From: Rotaria macrura | Taxonomy: Eukaryota; Rotifera; Eurotatoria; Philodinida; Philodinidae | Assembly: GCA_900239685.1 (NCBI GenBank) | Contig: OENT01000035.1 | Span: forward strand, 62,001-126,000 | Length of the DNA: 64,000 bases | Direction of reading: 5' to 3' | In this document: positions 1 through 14,300 of the stretch, one piece after another | Layout of the letters: each line of letters begins with the position of its first letter | How positions within the stretch are numbered: the first letter of the stretch is position 1 | Program-made: the position numbers and the translations under genes | Notes under the pieces: generated by a model | What the model was told of the DNA's origin: nothing | What the model saw: only the letters and a program-made list of their open reading frames with translations | The model's database searches: none

Positions 1-274
1 CTTAGAATCTAAGCCTAGATTAGAGTTCTCTGCCGCAAAAATCTTCGAGGTATCATCTTTTCGATTGGGAGATGAAGGTTTAATTTTCGATCAATTAGAA
101 TGCGGGCAAAAATAGAACCAATTTTCGTTTAAGTATCTTTATAATAGGTGACTGAGACTTTTTGTTTCCTAATGTTTTATGTACTATTTTGTAGCTCGTG
201 AAATTCTCTGTCAAATCATATATAATAGTGAGGTATTTCGTTGGATAATGGTACAAAATGTTCCTTCACAAAAA

Positions 275-505
275 CCGACATAGGTCAGTAATCAAATAGA
301 AAAATCAGTATTTTCGTTATAACGTAGCAATGGCTTCACGCATCATGATCATCTTCGAACTTGACCGAGACATTATTGAGACGATACCGTGTATAAAATT
401 TCAGTAAGATCATATTCTCCTTCCAAAAGTTATCGTGTAAACGGCCGACAGGAAACATTGACCGATTCTAAAGTGTACTCACTTTTTGAGTACACAAAAA
501 TGAAA
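275..505 (-). repeat. diverged partial copy of palindrome-headed repeat
   Basis: Read on the minus strand, this stretch matches the first about 200 bases of the longer repeats at 30143-30700 and 56472-57050. Shared landmarks are the 23-base palindrome at 473-495 (arms GTGTACTCA and TGAGTACAC around a 5-base loop), then TAGAATCGGTCA, a stretch resembling CCGTTTACACGATAACT, and a TCTCGGT..GTTCGAAGATGA block. It is clearly more diverged than the other two copies and seems to fade near position 275. No ORF and no target duplication were seen. It lies about 0.5 kb beyond the 3' end of glutamine synthetase. Confidence 0.7.
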
Positions 506-911
506 TTTTTGTACTTATTTTTGCTTATCAAATTATTTAGCTTTCATCATTGATTTATCTTGAAGTTTTTCTTAACAATTCAATATCTTTAATGCAGTTA
601 TATGCGTATTTCACGTGAAACTATTTTCGTCTGATATATGAAATTGAGTTTTGCAATTTTTTTATCGGGTTCAATTGATGAATTTTTCCTAGATTCATCT
701 TACTGAGTATGAATAGAATTATTTCAAAGATCTGAACCTTCTTATGATTCTGTCTTACTGTTTCAGACAAATTTTCTTTCCCATAATGGACTTACTAATC
801 ATTTGTACTATGAGTCAGAACTTCTGATTCAATCCTTCAGAGGTCTCACCATGTTAAACATTCATGTAAACAAGCTTTTCACATATCCGAATGAACACCC
901 AAATACTCTAA

Positions 912-917
912 TTTATT
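912..917 (-). promoter_or_regulatory. candidate polyadenylation signal of glutamine synthetase
   Basis: AATAAA on the minus strand, about 113 bases beyond the glutamine synthetase stop codon. Position and hexamer are right for the mRNA 3' end. Chance occurrence is possible in AT-rich DNA. Confidence 0.4.
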
Positions 918-1029
918 ATTTACGTGACATGTTCATCTACATAATTCTAGTTTAGAAAAAATCTTCTTCAACTTGAGATCATCCTTGCGAAAATGATTTT
1001 AAAAAACTCTTCTTGCCGTTGAGTGGGAA

Positions 1030-2497
1030 TTATGTTTGATTATCGTCTTTCTCACCGAGACAGACTGTGCGTACAATAAGATCAGTCACACGATACGGAT
1101 CACAATTGGAGGCTGGCCGACGATCTTCGAAATAACCACATTTTTCTTCGTCACATTGACGAGGAATTCGAATAGAGGAACCTCGGTTAGCTACACCATA
1201 ACTGAATTCATGAATCTAGATAGACAGAAAAGAATTGTATCAAGTTCAGAGTTAACATACATATCTATTGGTTTAGTATTAGATTTCTAAGAATTCTTGT
1301 CGTTAGCAAAAGAAGTCAATGGATCTTCTGTCTATAACAGAAAATGATTATTCGAATGCAACATACGTTAGCAGTTTCGTGTTTTCCAGTTAATCGACGT
1401 TCGTTATCTTTGCCATAGACTTTAATGTGTGTGTCATGTCTTAATGACAGTTTTTCGATGGCAGCTGTAATATGTCTTAAAAGTGAGATCAATAATAGAA
1501 AGTTTAGGTAGTCTTTGTTATCAACGATGAGATGACTTACTCGATGCCATTAGGTTCTCGCATGGCTGTTGTAGAGAAATTTGTATGACATCCCGCTCCA
1601 TTCCAATCACCAGCGATAGGTTTCGGATGGAAACTCACTTGAATTCCGAAGTCTTCGGCGATGCGCATTAACAAGTAACGCGACATCCATAGTTGATCAC
1701 TAGCATCGATACCTTCACAGGGTCCAACTTGATATTCCCATTGAGCTGGCATTACCTCAGCATTTGTACCTCGAATATTCACTCCGGCATAGAGACATGT
1801 TTTGTAATGTGCTTCAACCAAGTCACGTCCTAATGCCAAGCATGCTCCAATGCCGCAATAGTATGGACCTATAAGTCATCAAAATGAACTATTAAAAATT
1901 GGCATTTGTTGTTTGGAACATAAAAATAAACCTTGAGGCTGAGGATATCCTCCTTTTGGCCATCCAAATGGCCAACCATCTCGATCCATCAGTGTATATT
2001 CCTGCTCAAGACCAAACAATGGACGTTGATCTTTTGCAGCTTCCATGGCGGCGAGACACTTGACTCTATGATTTGTAACTAAAATTTCATAGATAAGAAT
2101 TCCAAATATCTCAATAAGTCATAAATGCATCTTACGACTAGGTTGCTTTTCGAAATTGTATGTTTCGCACAGTACAAGTTTGTTAGGTGCCAGTGTAAAC
2201 GGATCGTTGAATAACGCCACTGGTTTCAAATAAACTTCTGAATTCGATCCTTCCGCTTGACCAGTTGATGATCCATCAAAGTTCCACCATGAAATGTCGT
2301 TCGCTGACTGCGGTTCCTTGTCAAACGTGCGTGTTTTTGCTATAATGAAATGTAAGATCTTAACATGAGATTCATCAAATGACGTATCGTGTACCTCGCA
2401 TATTTTCTCCCGTTCCATCAATCCAAATATAAGTGACCATTGTTTTTCCATCGGCCTGTGGAAGTTGTAAATATTTCCGAAATATGGACTTGTCCAT
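1030..2497 (-). CDS. glutamine synthetase (GSII), six exons
   Basis: Makes glutamine from glutamate, ammonia and ATP; eukaryotic class II enzyme. My exon model on the minus strand is 2395-2497, 2136-2339, 1932-2078, 1541-1868, 1367-1475 and 1030-1215. The phases agree and the product is 358 residues, close to the family's usual 360-370. Seen in order: YIWIDGTGE (beta-grasp), [28 protein letters not shown] (metal-binding Glu), [23 protein letters not shown] (ATP/glutamate region), [11 protein letters not shown], the [13 protein letters not shown] ammonia/glutamate loop and [13 protein letters not shown]. The last exon lies antisense to a longer plus-strand open frame and is easily missed. The start at 2497 ([14 protein letters not shown]) is the first ATG of the conserved region. 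A short upstream coding exon is not excluded, because a CAG lies just before it. The segment [15 protein letters not shown] is more diverged than usual (family: RAYDP..). No mitochondrial presequence is seen. Confidence 0.96.
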
Positions 2498-5400
2498 ACC
2501 TGCTGTATTGGTGAATACTGGATTAAGCATGATTGAAAATCTTTACTATCTTCAAAATAGAGAACAGATTATACATTTAAAACTATCTCAGGATTTCATC
2601 CCTAATTTTTACTATACTCCGAATTACAAAGCGTTCAGAAAATCCTTGCCTACGAATCGAAGAATTAACGCCGACATCGTTTCTAATCTACATCCATCGC
2701 ATTCGTTTGACGCTTTGCCTCAAAAGATAAGCTTTTATACAAAAATTAACTGTAGTGTCATTTCTCAAAATAGTGTTGCACTTCGACCGAATATTCTACG
2801 TACGAACCAACTAACAATTCCATCTCAGTGATCAGAAATGATCTTTGGATATTAGTGTGAAGGGAAAACTAAAATGTCCTTCCGTCTAAAAAGAAGAATA
2901 GAAGAAAATCTAAAATAAGATTGCTTCACGAATAGTTCTTACTACAAGCGTAAACGATAAGCAATTGATGAATGTGCGTCTTGGTAAACTTATATACAAA
3001 ACTTACACAATAGTAGTGAAGTTTAGCATTGGTTAACATGAAGCAGAGGTGTAGCTGTAAATTTGAGGTCGCTGTACCTTTTGTGGTTGGTAATGACGAA
3101 CTTAGAATAAAAAAGAGGTGTAACACTTCGATTTCAACATACCTGGATTCATTAGAAGAAAATATTTTTCCTTTCTTGACCTTGAATAGTTACCTGAACA
3201 GTTTATTTTTTCAAAGTTAAAAAACAAAAATGTTGTGCAACACGACTCAAATAGAAGTACAGTACATTTAATATGGTACTGTAAAATTGGAAGTAAGACA
3301 TGACTTGCAAGTTACAACAACGAAAATACGATTGTAGACAAAAGTGTAATCGGTTATCTACGCACTAAAATAAGTTTCTGTGTAGCCATCAACAAGATCC
3401 CCGCTACAGTTTGAGGAGTCAACAGTGCAGGTTAAAATCAAAATTCTCGTAAATATATTAAGAAATAATATAATCCATTATATTGTTTTGTTGAATACAC
3501 ATAAAGGGAATTTTTTTTCCTGGGGTCAGTTTATGTCACATGAAGTTCTATTTAATCGAAGAAGGATTTTCGGTTAAGAAGTTTCGAACGTAAATGAGAC
3601 CTACCAATCCAAGCATGCATTGGAACTAATGATCGAGTCCAATCTTGGACATATTCACTGAAAAATCCATATTCATGAATAAATACGTGTGGACGCTGAA
3701 AGAGCATTCATAACTTGTCGACGTGGTAGTTTCAAATTCAATATGCTTTGCTTGCATAATTCATACAATTCAATGCGTCAATAGTCGTTTTTCATCGTCT
3801 TCTACAAATGTAAATCTGTTTTCGTTCAACTTTTACTTTCTATTGCATTTGCACATAGCAAGCATTGAAAAAGTCTAGTGAGGAAGATTGTCCTGAGTTT
3901 TTATAGAAATAAAGCGAATATTTGAACCTAATACCCAATCCTAATAATAATGCCAAGGATTTTTAATACAAACAGATTTATTGAATCTCTGTATCACAGT
4001 GCTTTCTTTCCCACAGTTGTGCTCATCAACACCCAAGTCTTTCGTACTAGATTATGAATATTGAATGTATGTGGTTGGACACACTTTCTGTCTAACAATG
4101 GCTTTATCATAGGAAAACAATTCCACTAGAGCATATTTAGAAATATCTATGAAAAAAATTTTACTTTTTACGATTTCGGATGATCATTTAGATATTTTTC
4201 TGATGATATTTTTACATAATATAGCTATCTGTATTATGCATCTTAAATCTTATTACTTTGCTTAAGCTGTCGAAAATTTGTCAGTGTATACTATATTCAC
4301 CTATTAAACTTTAAAATGCATACTAGTAAATAATTTCAATGATCACAAAATTGATAAGATATTATTCAAAGTGATTTGAAAATATTGCAAAACTTAGTCT
4401 ATGACGTCAGCTTCTAACAGGCACTTTCTATTTCGTCTAAAACTTGCTATAGACAACGAATATGCCCTTGTGAAGTGCGTATGTTTTCATGATTGTAAAT
4501 AATACTCATTTGTAGTACAATGTATATTGAATTATTATAATACTGCAATCGTTCTTTTGAAATCTCTAAGAATAATCTCAGGTACTACATTTACGTTCTC
4601 CTTGGCTAGGTTATGAATAAATCATTTTCGTATTTTAGTTTTTTGAACAGAATTATGCACAACAAACCTATTCTAATAGATTGCTGAACAAAACTCAACA
4701 ATATTACTTATGTTTGACCAAATCAACTTATGATAAAAGTCCATGTTAACCGATCAGCAAATTCTCTTTTGAGTTAAAATTCGTATTCGTCAAGCGCATG
4801 TAACTCCTTGGTACTTTCTATACTTATTGACTCGATAACATCGTCAAGAACTTTCATGTTTATCATATCCAATTGTTGTGTCGTTCTCTTCTAGGTTATA
4901 TATTTTTTCTCCGTAAGTAAAATATACAGCTGATGAAGAGTTAATTGAAAATTTTTTTCTGCTCAACGATCAAAACAAAATTCGTCGAGTGGCCACTTCA
5001 ACTAAATCAGTAACCTTCTCTGCGTATTCAAATAGTTTTTCTTTCACTATTGCATCTTTACCAAGTAGTCATGACTTTACTTGGTACAGCTTAATGCAGG
5101 AGCAATATGAAATCCGATTGAATATGAATGAAAGCGTAGTTCAATTTCTTTTTTTGACTATTGCTATTCGATTTTGAGAATCACAACTCATAGAAATTTT
5201 AGTATTATCTAGCTGATTCGTCTACATACAAAACAACAGGTGTAAATCGTATTTGACAGAAAAATGAATGGTTTTGGTAAGGTATTGTGTTGTGTTGTAT
5301 TCATATCAATATGTTGATTGTCACACGTACATATCGGTTCTGCTCAAAAGCAACATATTTGAGCCATATTATGGACACTTATGGGGAAACAATCTAATAT

Positions 5401-8400
5401 ACTGCATACGAATGTTCATTGTATAATAGAAAAAAAAGGAATCATTCGATTAGTGAAAGGTTTACTCCCTCGAGGAATCGATAAAAGTGTCATCGTATAT
5501 AAGGGGGAAAGAGAAAAAAAAATATTGTTTTTTCTTGTCAAATGAAGTGGTGTGTCATCATCACTATTTATTCTGTTGTAAGTTACCTCTGTGCACTATA
5601 GAGAAAAAGCAAGTTGTTTACTGATGAAACGGAATTACTAAAAATAAGTTTTGACGATCTGAATTGTTGTTGATCAAACAATCTACGTTTGCATGCAATA
5701 TTGAAATATATTTTCTATTTATGGAACTTTTTTCAAAATTTAACATAGTAGTCAGAATTGAAGTTTAAAAAAGCCGGATTCATGTTTATTCGTAATCAAG
5801 CATTAATTCTCGTGTCATATAAATTCGCTATAAAAATTTCATAACATAGTACTTGTTTATGCCACAAATATTTGATACACGTTGGCAAACAATCTACTGA
5901 ACAACCACTTTTTCTATACTACTTCAATCCACTTCGAATTACATATTTCAGTATCAGATTTGTATCGTAGATTCGAGTTTCGTGCCGACAAAATCTAGAA
6001 ATCTATAATTACTTGTATCAACCAAATGATAAAAGAACATGTAGTCGTCGATCTTAGCCATGGTACAACAATAATGCCTACATATTTCAAACTGAGAGGC
6101 AAGAATCTCGCTTCAAGACTATTCAAATGTATATTTATATGTAAAAATCTACGTATTTCGAGTCTCCGATTCGTTTTGACAAGAAACGATAGCTTTCTAT
6201 TCAGCTATGGCGTTCTGTACGTCAATAGATTTTCACTATTGAACGTATTCAATCTAATTTGACTGATTGTGAATTATTCACAAGAGTTATTCACTTTGAG
6301 GGAAGTTAAACAAGAAGTTTCCTGTTAAAATCAATGTCCTGCCTCGTGGTCACAGCGCAACTTTCCTTGCTCGGTTGCAACGGATTGAGCTCAAATGATC
6401 CGTCAACATTACATTCTAAACCATGGATTTCGAGATTAGAAGTAATGTTAGGAGACGTTTTTCAGTCAAGGTTTCATAATGTATATCATTTGGAAAGTTC
6501 TAAAACCAGGAATTAACAATAATTACTAAAACTTGAACAATAATCAATGCGGTTTGAAAAATTAGTCGAATTACAATCATCAAATTTTCAACGGAAAGGA
6601 TAGCTTTTTTCAATGACAACACTTAACAGAGGAGAATCCTTGAGTTTCGTAGAATCTGAAATTCTCTGTTCGATAGGAAAATGCTTGTTTGAATTCTGCT
6701 TTGGAAACTTTATTCTTTTCGTTTTAGTCAGACGTAATCGAAACTAATCTAATGGAGATGCTGTCCGTTCCTTCTCTAATAACAAATCACATTTCATTGA
6801 CTTTTGACTTGAATATTTTGTCAGCTGTTCAGAAAAATGCAGCTAACCAACCAATTACATAGAAAACGCACTATAATTTTTGGTTTCACAGAATATGACG
6901 AATCTCCTATGAGGATCATGTCTATTGATATATTACATAACCCATTATATACATGACTCTTCATAGTCTAAAATACCTCCATAGAAATTTCCTCATTTTG
7001 TTAACCTGTAAGAAATCGTACTGCAAATAACGTTCGTGTTGGCTTTTGCTCGAGAATTCTTCTCTTCGAAATACTCAAAGTAGTATTCGATGTAATTTGG
7101 GTGATCAGACAAAAGTCGTTTGAATTACGATGTAATCACTTCACTTTTTAAACATCTATGTCATGCTACTCGATCACCATCTATTTAACTGATTAAACCA
7201 GACAATTGATACGGAGTGAATTTGCTCAAAATTGATGAATCGAATCCGAAGCAGAACTTAATTTTCAGAAGCGTTCGTATCATATTTTTCTTCGTCCTCT
7301 TACGAGGGCCTGATTTGTAAATGATTCTCTACGGAGAAAAAGACAAATGTACTGCATGCGGAAAAAACTTCTTGTCTTCTTTTCTTTGGAAATGAACCAT
7401 GACTCTCATAAAGTTAACCGCTTCACTCATCTGAATTCAAGAACATGCTAAAGCCGTACATCTAGCTTGTATAGCCATATCACTATATACGTTGAACCAC
7501 ATATGCAACTAAATAGATTCTCTGATTCAGTCGGTATTCTTCGGAGTATAATTCGTTTTAAATGAAACACATTTACATTTCTCTAAATATCTACGAAGTT
7601 CCATCATGAATGAGTTACAAATGAAATTCAAGTGTATTCGCAACAAGTAACTGGTTCTTGATTCAGTTTCAAAAATTTTTTTTTTAATAATAACTATGAC
7701 TTTAAATAATATTGCCTGCTATTATTCAATTAGAAATTCTACATGTAAATAAATTAATAAATTAGTAAATATGTCATGATGACTGATTCTAGGGCTAGTG
7801 AATAAGGAATGGCATAGAAGAAGTAGTACACAGTATTCAGTTGCATGGATCCTTTATTTAGTGATGTATGTCCGTATCATGTGATATTGAATTTGAGTAA
7901 TTCATCTGTACCGAAAATCATCTCGTGCAACTATGAATAATATGATGAATACATAGAATACTATTGACAATCTATTATTTTCCTCAACATGTGATGCCCA
8001 AGTAAACTTTTCTCTTTTTGAAAAATATTCATAAGAGTACGTTAGTGATGAGTAACTGGAATCTCACAAGTGCTGTCTCGTTGAATAATTTTCGTTTAGT
8101 CTCATATGACTGTGATTCAGTACAAATTAGCATTTGAAGATTATAATCATATGTATTACTTTAAGATTTTTTTTTTGAAAGCTTAACTGTAAGTTTAGAA
8201 CATTCTAAAATAGGGGCACATGAAAAAGATCTTTGAAAAATTCTCAGAACCAATTCAATCGTCTTTCAAGTGAACGATTGATCTTGGTTTATGTCGTGCT
8301 TGTAAAAATTCTTGTTGAAACAAGCTTTTTGAAAAATATTACTCTCTCGAAAGAATCGTATACAAAGTGAAGTATATGGGTGCATTTGAATCTGTAGATA

Positions 8401-10746
8401 TTCTTACTTCTTAGATCATTTAGTTGCGAATTCCATTGATCTAATCTGAAACAAATGTAGCTGTTTCAGTTTGTTAGATTCATTCCATAGAATCATAGCG
8501 AGCTGACTTTTGTTGATACAATCATCATACCGACCTGCTATTCTAACTCTCATTAATAGTCGCATATAGTAAATAAGATGTTGAGGACTAAAAAAACAAC
8601 GCGTTTCTACTTTAAAAATATTTCGAATAGAAATTCATTTTTCAGCGACAGATTTCATCTTAAATATAAGATAATGATCTCAAGTTCGTTTTTGAAACGA
8701 CGTGTACTTTTCATCATTCAGCAGAATAACAATCAGATTTTATCACGGAACTGATTCCACGATTGCGTTCATGATAATAGGCTTATTTTTCTTCTCAGTA
8801 TCCTTACATCTTTCGGCATTTTTCTCATGCTGAAAAAAAATGTCATTTATTGTTCTGAGTGTTTCATATAAGTCAAAGTCCGCATACGACGCCTAGCAGA
8901 ATACTAAGATACGCTCTTCTTCTAACTATGTTAACCCAGCCAGTGTAGATTTCTAATAAATAATTTTCCAAATTTTACTTAGAATGTCAGTATGAAATGA
9001 ATAACACGTTGATATTGAAACCTGTTGGATTACAAACGAACTAATGTTCTATGAATTCACTAATATTTACTTGCACTATGTTCACAAAAATGGCTTATTG
9101 ACTACAAGGATCGACATGTAGACTGAAAATGAAACTATTTTCACACAGAATTTATTATCAGACAAAAAATAAGTAGTGATCATGCATGTTATTCAAATGC
9201 ATAATCATAGAAATCGAAGTATTGGAACCATTGAAAAGAATAAACGCGATAATAAAGGGAACATACTGCGTATTTTGAACAAATTTCCTACAGAAACGCA
9301 CTTTTTTCATCGGTAATAGAATCTTAGAAAAATCGTCATCTAGGAAATCAATATTCGTAGTAAATTATCGAAGCAAGTCCAAACCAAAACTTGAATCTCT
9401 ACATCGATAAGTTTCGAAATGACATGACATTAGTCTTGAATATTTTGTCAAATTCTTGAAATGCATTCAACTGCAATGGAAAAATTAATTACACAATATT
9501 TTAAAGGTTTCAATTTGTCATTTCTTTTTTCTAAAATAATTCGATCTAAGAAGAATATTCGATATCCTATCCAAGGGTGTCTTTATACTCAACGAAATGC
9601 ATTTTATTCATGTAGTTTTTTTTATTTCTGGTGAGGACTATTTTCATTTCAGTTTTTATCGATAGAGAATACTTGGCATCGAAAGATATGAATAATGAAT
9701 AGTAGCCAAGTTTGGAATCATCAACATAAAAGCACTGGCGATGACAATAATAACTTTTTACAAGCACCAAAGCAACCCTTCTATCGAATATATAAAATCG
9801 TCATCACTAAAAATAACATAACCGTAGATGATTCTATGCATCAACAAGTAGTCTTGTCATTCAATAAGCTATTATTCGACAGTAATGAATCATGAGAAAC
9901 AAGTGTTCAATGTGTTGTTCTTTTACGTAATCAATCGTGTCTATACAGAAATTTGTATTTTATCAACGATTTCTTTACTATTCTAACATTAGCTGTTAGA
10001 AAATTTCCTGATCTGAGAGTGCAAACTGATTCATCTGTGTTTTATGATGTGTAGCCAAAACGATGAGACTTCAATTCCTATGTAGAACCCGAAATAGTTG
10101 GTTTTTCGTGTAACTGATCGAAAACTAACGTCAGGTTTAACTTTATATTTTAGTCAATAGTGGCATCATAATATAGGGCATGCGCTATTTGATGAACTCT
10201 ATGCAGGTTATGTTGCTCTGCTTCGGGTTTTTATCAAGACATCTTCGTCAATTTCGCTTACTCTGTGAAATAGTTGATTGTGACGACTGCTGGAGTGAAG
10301 ACGTTATAGTCGCTTTGTTGGACTAGGCATTATTGAGGTCTACGTTCTAAATGCTATGTCGAATGATCGATTGTTTGCTTTCGATGAACTTGTTACAGGT
10401 CGTGCTAAGATGTATCAGCGTTTTTTTACAACCAATCTAGCACCAACCCGGGAGGTGCAGACAAGGCTGCCTCAAGACTGTTTCGTAATCGAATATACCC
10501 TCAACATGGTCTTCTTCCATCACGTACTACGAAGAAAAAGTCGAACGAACAACGAAATTAAAATCAAAAACTGCGTGTCTATGTAATCGATAATAAGCGC
10601 TTCACGTGGGAGGATTCAAAATATCAGTTAAGCAATCGATAAGCTTAATAATTATGTTGTCCTGTATTCTGAATAAAAATAAATCTTACTTGGGACAGTT
10701 AATGTGTTCATTAGTGCATGTTACTTATGTAGGTTGAATACAAGTC
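2498..10746. other. gene-poor AT-rich region, no gene recognised
   Basis: More than 8 kb in which I find no coding region I can support. Open frames are short (under about 135 codons), have no recognisable motifs, and mostly lie in AT-rich noise. The longest, 2433-2831 on the plus strand, overlaps the 5' exon of glutamine synthetase antisense and has no family features. No tRNA, rRNA or tandem array was recognised. Long upstream introns or promoters of neighbouring genes cannot be excluded. Confidence 0.5.
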
Positions 10747-11309
10747 AAAACTGGTGGTGTTACGTTTGCTGCATTCAATTCAAGTTCAATCGATTATCGA
10801 ATACCAACCTACGAATTGATTGATTATAATTGCATGGCTCAGTTACATTTATTAAAACAGATGGATATTCATATTAATGGACCAGGTATAGGATGATGAT
10901 ATCAAGCATTTTCACCAGACGGAGCAGTAAATATCAATATCGGTGATTTGCTTCGATGTGAAGAAAAACATACGAAATATGTTTTTACTTCATTTCTCGA
11001 GCAATGCATGATATCGGGTAAGCCCTATATCAAAAGGTATTCACTGTTCGATTAATGAGCGTCGAAAATGGAATGAAAAAGAATGTATTAGTCAAGTTAA
11101 TTCGATGTGCCGCAAAACTAATTGTAGGCGGATTTCGAATTTCAGCGAATCCGACTGAAAATTTAGTTCGAGACAGACAACTATTTGTTGAAATGTGTGA
11201 AAGAGATTCACAGTTTTGTAATTATACTACCCGAAAACTATCGACTATCCCTTTTCTTTGTATCCAACTTTTTCAACCAATGAAGGGGAGAAGGCCATTC
11301 GAACGGTAA
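10747..11309 (+). pseudogene. decayed coding remnant, family not recognised
   Basis: A protein-like frame begins near 10747 (TGGVTFAAFNSSS, IPTYELIDYNCMAQ, HLLKQMDIHINGPG). It is stopped by two adjacent TGA codons at 10894-10899 and resumes in the same frame (YQAFSPDGAVNINIGD, LLRCEEKHTKYVF) to a stop at 11053-11055. Beyond this, coding-like sequence (RKWNEKECISQVN, then LVRDRQLFVEMCERD) appears only in shifted frames to about 11309. The composition of these segments is unlike the surrounding random open frames, so I read it as a gene fragment with in-frame stops and frameshifts. I do not recognise the family. A multi-exon live gene using introns to skip the stops is less likely, since no good GT-AG pair was seen around the double TGA. 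Confidence 0.4.
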
Positions 11310-14300
11310 GAAAAATTACAGTTGTTCATTCAATCATACACTGTTGCATGGATTAAGATACAAATACGGTGCCGATCATTTCCGATGAATTAATGCACCA
11401 ATCGACATTATTCTCTAAGAATAATATCGGTAAAATGTTGTTGAAGCATTAAAAACAAAGTGTAGAGGTTTTAGATTTTGAATCTTATATAATATCTAAT
11501 ATATACTCACAGAAATCGGGATAAAATCAACAAATATTTTCTCATCTTGTAGTATTCTCCGATTTCAATTGTAATGAACCATGCAATCAAATTGTTGAAA
11601 TCTTCTTTTATATCCATATTCTTTTTAACTTGACTCAATAAGATGTATTTGCCGTTGTTTGACATGTCAACAAAGATATTCAATTACTCTGCAATTTTTC
11701 GTATATGCTTTCAGCAACAAAAAACACTGTCGTCACTTTCCAGTATTCGTCATCAATAGATATTTTTCTGTCTAACTTCTTGTTATATCAGCTGCTTTTA
11801 ATTCTACCACATGTATATATATATATATGCCACAAAACTGCTAGGTCAACAATAGTCGCAGACCATTATTTTCATTTTAGATTCATGTCAATAGAAATAA
11901 TTAGTTAAAATATTCAGTTGATTCAATCAATAACTTTAATCGAAATGACATTTTTGAAAGTATGCATACGAAAAAATCCTACCATTTAATAGTTGACACA
12001 TATATTTCAATGATTAGACACGATAGTTCAACTAATCATCCATGGTTTTGTTCTGTATTTGAAAATAAATACTGATCTCAATTGAAAATACATTCACAAT
12101 TCATATTGAATAAATATTTGCAGCCGTGGAAGGTTTTCCTAAACATATACTTTTGAGGTCAAATACACTATTGTATGATATTGAAGTAACAGAATAAACT
12201 GTCATTTCGTTTTTATCACTATTCATTCAAGACATAAAAATCATCATGAATTTTATCGCTTGATAAATGTCCGTATAGATACTTCATTGGATCAACGGTC
12301 AAATTAAATACTTGAATACTTTATAATTGATGACATTCTGAAATCTTTCTATAATATTTACTTCTGCAAAATTGAGAAAATTCATAGCATGAAAGATAAA
12401 CAATCTGCTCTATTACGTGAATGCCGCCAAACGACGATAAACAACATGCGTTCATACATAATAAATTGGCATTTTTCCTTGAAGAAAAAACGATTTACGT
12501 CTGAGGAAACTTGAATCTCAAACGAAATGCATCAGTGTTGCTATTTTGTTTACGATGCTTTGAATTTAGGCAACTTCAATTGAACTATAGTTAAAGTGCG
12601 ATATTTTCTTATCATTTCGATTCTTTTGTAGAAAAATGTTGAGCTTAGTGAAGTTAGTTAGAGACGTTTCTTCATACGTCAACAAATTTTCTATCGGTGT
12701 TGTATCTTTTACGAATGTTGAAAATGTCCTTGACTGATCAAATTGTTCTAGTAGCGATGCACGGCATCGAAATTTAATTAGTATAATACTTCTTTGCTAA
12801 AGAATAAGCACTGATTACGAATAGTAACTAAAATATATCTAGACTTACACTTGTAACCAGAGTATAGACAGAGCTTAGATTCTTCGTATTCCTGTGTAAT
12901 ATTGATCCTTCGTCTATGACAGAATCACTCTAATCTATAGTTTGATGCACGGATTTAATAAATATTAGGTGACAAAAAGAGGAATTTGACTTCGACACAT
13001 TAAGCATCCTGCATACTCTTTAGAATAACGTACTATTCTTCAGAAAAATCGAATTTTATATTTATCATTCGAAGCGTGCGTGATGAAGTCAATCCCATAG
13101 TGATGTTCAAGATTTGTCTCTGATTGCTATTATTGTAGACGATTAAAATAAAGTTCTATTTGCTATTTTTCATGTAGGCAATCGAAAAGTTACTAGGGTC
13201 AACAACAAAATTAAGTAATTGTTTTTTCAACTGACTACAGAAAGTTCTTCTTAAAACTACTTCTGAAGAATCGATTTCGAACGCATTCTGATTTTTCTAT
13301 TACATGGAAAGGGCGGTGCATGACTTTTACAATCTAGAACTTCTACTTTTTTAATATTCAACAGCTGAAATTACACTGAGAGCAGTTTCCTTCCTTAAGC
13401 ACCTAACCTAAACATGTTGTATAAATCATAATTAACTTTCTAATTCACGTTTAAATACATAAGTGATCTCTTAATTACAAATGACGGATTTTATAGTAGA
13501 CAAAAATAGTTACATGATCAATTTTCTATTAAATATTTAAAGAAATTGAATTACTTCGATCATAAATTATTAACTCCATATGACTCTTGCATATGAATGA
13601 GTGTCATTCATTGAAAGTTCTATTTAAATTCATCATTTTAATACAAATTAGCATACTAGAATACTAGTTGATGCCTAGTTTTGTTTTTATTTTTTCAATA
13701 AGCTACACGTATTACGTCAAATATCCGTCAAAAAACATTCACTTTTGTCGTTCGTCATTGACGTTTAAGATCAATTTTGTGAAAGATTTCCGATGGTCAC
13801 GAGGGACGAGACGAAAAATATGTTACTCGGAATACACAGCAGACTGAATAATTGCATTATATTCTGATATACCTACATACAATGAACTGTGCAATTGAAT
13901 CTACATGTTATTCTTATAACACAATCGCATGTGTGAAAATACACGAATGATTATTACAAAAACAAAATTCTAATCAACGTATTACTACGATTTCACATGC
14001 AAAGGTGGATGCCCACGTAAGAATGTCTGAGAATATATCAAAGGAAATCAATGAGAGTTTATTTAGTGTACGATTCAAGTCGAGCTAATTTTGTTTTCCA
14101 TCGTTGTTGACGCACAAGTCTATCATGCTCAGATAGATTTTTATTGAAATAACAAGATTTCATACTGAGTAACACGCAAATGCAATCATACCACTGAAAG
14201 ATTCGTTTCAAGTATTAAAACTGATGTTACTCTGTTAACATGATTTATTATCTATTGTTATAGGAATTGAGTTCACATAGGTCAACTGTATAGTATTTGT

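Noticed and set aside
1036-1290. Plus-strand 84-codon open frame
   Set aside because: It lies antisense to the last exon of glutamine synthetase, which carries conserved residues; the frame has no features of its own.
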